Origin: Desulfobacterales bacterium
GTDB taxonomy: Bacteria > Desulfobacterota > DSM-4660 > Desulfatiglandales > Desulfatiglandaceae
Reading direction: 5' to 3'
Length of the DNA: 6,619 nucleotides
Assembly: GCA_022013615.1 (NCBI GenBank)
Contig: JAKLQB010000368.1
Location: 1-6,619, forward strand
The position numbers and the translations under genes are program-made. The notes below the pieces were generated by a model, which was given only the letters and a program-made list of their open reading frames with translations, made no database searches and was not told the origin of the DNA. Shown here in pieces: positions 4,721 through 6,619 of this stretch. The first letter of the stretch is position 1. Each line of letters opens with the position of its first letter.

Positions 4721-5593
4721 ATGATCTACTATTTGCAGCTTATTTTGAACGGGATCATCGCAGGCTCAATTTATGCCCTGTTCGCGGTGGGACTCACCAT
4801 GGTTTATGGCGTTTTCCGGTTTATTAACTTCGCTCATGGAGAACTAATTGCCTGGGGCGCCTACCTTGCTCTGCTATTTACACAAACTCTCTTTTCCCTG
4901 CCCATCTACTATGCTGTCCTGCCTGCCCTGGCGCTCACCATTGCCATTGGACTGGCCCAGGAGCGATATGTATATCGCCCCCTGAGGCATGGCAACCGGA
5001 TTAGCCTTTTGATCGCCTCAATAGGCCTGTCATACCTGCTCAGGAACGCTATTCGGATCATCTGGGGATCGGATCTAATGACATACGGCCTGAAACCTAC
5101 CAGGGGATTCGCATTTGCGGGGCTGAGCATCACCGGGACTCAGATTTCAATGATGGCAGCGGCAGTTCTGTTCCTGGGCGGACTTTATTTCTTATTCACC
5201 AGAACAATGCTTGGAAAATCTCTTAGGGCGGTGGCAGATAACATGGAACTTGCCGTAATAATGGGCATTAACATGAAGCGGGTAAGCCTGACGGTATGGT
5301 CTCTGGCCTCTGTTTTTGCAGGGGTTGGGGGAATTTTGCTGGCACTTGATACAAGCCTGGAGCCCTTGATGGGACTGACTAATATGATAAAGGCATTTGC
5401 CGCCATGCTGTTGGGTGGAGCTGGAAATGTCTGGGGAGCGCTGCTTGGGGGCCTTTTCATAGGCATTGCTGAAAATGTTGGTGTGGCGTTTGTTTCGCCA
5501 GGATATAAAGACTTTATATCCTTTGTCATTATCATCCTGGTACTCCTTTTTCGCCCAAAGGGGCTTTTTGGGATTTTAGGGGGGGTGCGATAG
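4721..5593 (+). CDS. livH: Branched-chain amino acid-type ABC transporter permease, LivH family
   Basis: This 290-aa inner-membrane permease forms half of the translocation pore with the LivM-type protein encoded next. The N-terminal helix is followed by GSIYALFAVGLTMVYG (15-30) and the family hallmark INFAHGEL (35-42). ERYVYRPLR (81-89) is a typical cytoplasmic loop. The EAA-like loop that docks on the ATPase is visible at GKSLRAVADNMELAVIMGI (165-183). LGGAGNVWGALLGG (231-244) and C-terminal RPKGLFG (278-284) are also standard for the family. About eight hydrophobic segments can be seen, and the length is normal. The gene lies 69 nt after the binding-protein stop, beyond a stem-loop, and 3 nt before livM. 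A seven-G run (5579-5585) near its 3' end provides the purine-rich region preceding livM. The transported ligand is set by the binding protein and is not proven here. Confidence 0.92.
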   Translation: MIYYLQLILNGIIAGSIYALFAVGLTMVYGVFRFINFAHGELIAWGAYLALLFTQTLFSLPIYYAVLPALALTIAIGLAQERYVYRPLRHGNRISLLIASIGLSYLLRNAIRIIWGSDLMTYGLKPTRGFAFAGLSITGTQISMMAAAVLFLGGLYFLFTRTMLGKSLRAVADNMELAVIMGINMKRVSLTVWSLASVFAGVGGILLALDTSLEPLMGLTNMIKAFAAMLLGGAGNVWGALLGGLFIGIAENVGVAFVSPGYKDFISFVIIILVLLFRPKGLFGILGGVR

Positions 5594-5596
5594 AAA

Positions 5597-6469
5597 ATGG
5601 ACTACCTGCTTCACATCCTCATAATAGCCTTGATCTATTCTATTTTTGCTATTTCTCTCAACCTGGAGCTTGGGTATACAGGGCTGTATAATTTCGGCCA
5701 CGTGGCGTTCTTCGGGATAGGGGCCTATACTTCTGCTCTGTTGAGCCTTGCCGGCCTGCCTGTGGCAGTTAGTATGGTCTGCGGGATGGCTGTTGCCGGA
5801 GGGGCAGGGGCAGTGCTGGCCATACCTGCATTAAGGCTTTCAGGGGATTACTTTGGCATTGCCACCCTGGTTTTCGCTGAAATGGCCAGACTCTTTTTTC
5901 TCAATGAGCGGTGGCTTACAAAAGGCCCAATGGGACTGCCCGGTATCCCTCGTCCAGGCTGGATTGGGGGAGGGGTTGCAGCCCTTCCAATGTTTCTGGT
6001 TTTTTGCACCCTATTAACCATTGCAGCATTCTTGATAATCCGCCGCCTCACAACAGCCCCTTTTGGGCGGGCCCTGAAAGTAGTGAGAGAGGACGAGTAT
6101 GTGGCTCAGGCCCTGGGGAAAAACGTTCTAACACTTAAAATAAAAGCCATAACGGTGGGTTCTGTCCTGGCAGGCCTGGCCGGAGGGCTGTGGGCTCATT
6201 ACATCACCTATATCAGCCCCGGCGACTTTACACTTACAGAGACGATCCTTGTACTGCTGTGTGTGGTGCTTGGCGGCCGCGGGACGAATTGGGGCCCGGT
6301 ATTGGGCGCGTTTGTGATCACCTTTTTCGGTGAGTCTGTGCGATTTCTTCCGATCCCCATGGATTTCGGCCGCTTTGTGGCACCACTTCAAGGCATGGTT
6401 TATGGAGCGGTCCTCATCCTTATAATGTTAAAGCGGCCCGAGGGACTTCTCCCCGAATATAAAGGGTGA
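5597..6469 (+). CDS. livM: Branched-chain amino acid-type ABC transporter permease, LivM family
   Basis: This 290-aa inner-membrane permease pairs with LivH. Hallmarks: [19 protein letters not shown] (26-44), the LivM counterpart of the LivH NFAHGE segment; [17 protein letters not shown] (79-95); [11 protein letters not shown] (108-118); the coupling loop [20 protein letters not shown] (155-174) that contacts the ATPase; [16 protein letters not shown] (193-208); [15 protein letters not shown] (225-239); and C-terminal RPEGLLPEY (280-288). There is no long soluble N-terminal extension. The start is 3 nt after the livH stop. The G-rich run near 5579-5585 is the only Shine-Dalgarno-like sequence, about 11 nt away, so translation is probably coupled to livH. 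The stop is 2 nt before the ATPase start, confirming a tightly packed operon. Confidence 0.92.
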   Translation: MDYLLHILIIALIYSIFAISLNLELGYTGLYNFGHVAFFGIGAYTSALLSLAGLPVAVSMVCGMAVAGGAGAVLAIPALRLSGDYFGIATLVFAEMARLFFLNERWLTKGPMGLPGIPRPGWIGGGVAALPMFLVFCTLLTIAAFLIIRRLTTAPFGRALKVVREDEYVAQALGKNVLTLKIKAITVGSVLAGLAGGLWAHYITYISPGDFTLTETILVLLCVVLGGRGTNWGPVLGAFVITFFGESVRFLPIPMDFGRFVAPLQGMVYGAVLILIMLKRPEGLLPEYKG

Positions 6470-6471
6470 TT

Positions 6472-6619
6472 ATGCTAAGGATCGAGAATATAACAAAAAG
6501 CTTTGGTGGGCTGACTGCTGTAAACGATGTCACTTTTGAACTTAGTGATACTGGCATAACAGGCCTGATTGGTCCCAATGGAAGCGGAAAGACAACTCTT
6601 TTTCACCTGATCACAGGAT
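6472..6619 (+). CDS. livG: Branched-chain amino acid-type ABC transporter ATP-binding protein, LivG family (partial, cut by window end)
   Basis: The first 49 codons of the cytoplasmic ATPase that powers the importer are present. The frame starts [13 protein letters not shown], with the A-loop aromatic at F11, then a beta-strand segment, and the Walker A motif GPNGSGKT at residues 34-41 followed by TLFHLITG. The [10 protein letters not shown] segment is characteristic of LivG over LivF, and the gene order (binding protein, H, M, then G) agrees. AAAGGGTG, overlapping the livM stop, serves as ribosome binding site. Walker B, the signature motif and any following livF gene lie outside the window. 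Confidence 0.9.
   Translation, partial: MLRIENITKSFGGLTAVNDVTFELSDTGITGLIGPNGSGKTTLFHLITG

Noticed and set aside
5579..5585. Seven-G run at the 3' end of livH as a possible phase-variation tract
   Set aside because: The tract is short, it encodes ordinary Gly-Gly-Val residues, and a housekeeping importer is not a typical phase-variable gene.

Overview
The window looks like an ordinary chromosomal segment from an anaerobic, Desulfobacterota-like (deltaproteobacterial) bacterium. This rests on moderate GC content, the style of the HAAT-type ABC transporter, and intergenic spacers built from heptamer-type repeats. I recall such repeats from genomes of that group, but the assignment is an impression and not a database result. 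No phage, transposase, CRISPR, tRNA or rRNA signature is visible.

Left half (1-3256, all on the minus strand, so read from right to left). A purine nucleoside phosphorylase-family gene (2438-3256) is followed 46 nt later by an MtaD-type amidohydrolase/deaminase (1075-2391). Next comes a spacer of short heptameric repeats, then a RimK-like ATP-grasp ligase gene (141-929), a second heptamer spacer with a hairpin, and the first 22 codons of a probable lipoprotein cut by the window edge (1-68). The two (TATTGAC)-type heptamer blocks lie in opposite orientation on either side of the ATP-grasp gene, and one of them supplies the stop codon of the deaminase gene.

Middle (3257-3538). This is a 282-bp divergent intergenic region with a weak sigma-70-like promoter candidate in each direction, two overlapping 6-bp inverted repeats, and a 21-bp imperfect palindrome about 50 bp upstream of the transporter operon.

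Right half (3539-6619, plus strand). This is a classic HAAT/Liv ABC importer operon: periplasmic binding protein, 10-bp stem-loop, LivH-type permease, LivM-type permease, then the start of the LivG-type ATPase (Walker A visible), cut by the window end.

How the genes may work together. The deaminase and the phosphorylase fit a two-step salvage of 5'-methylthioadenosine: deamination to 5'-methylthioinosine, then phosphorolysis to hypoxanthine and methylthioribose-1-phosphate. Two residues in the phosphorylase support this reading: an Asn at the base-specificity position (6-oxopurines), and an Ile where the 5'-OH-contacting His of ordinary PNP would sit. The Liv-type importer supplies a small polar solute, probably an amino acid or related compound; its ligand cannot be fixed from the sequence. 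I see no clearly undescribed system. The most interesting points are the methylthioinosine-route signature and the inverted heptamer blocks framing a single gene.
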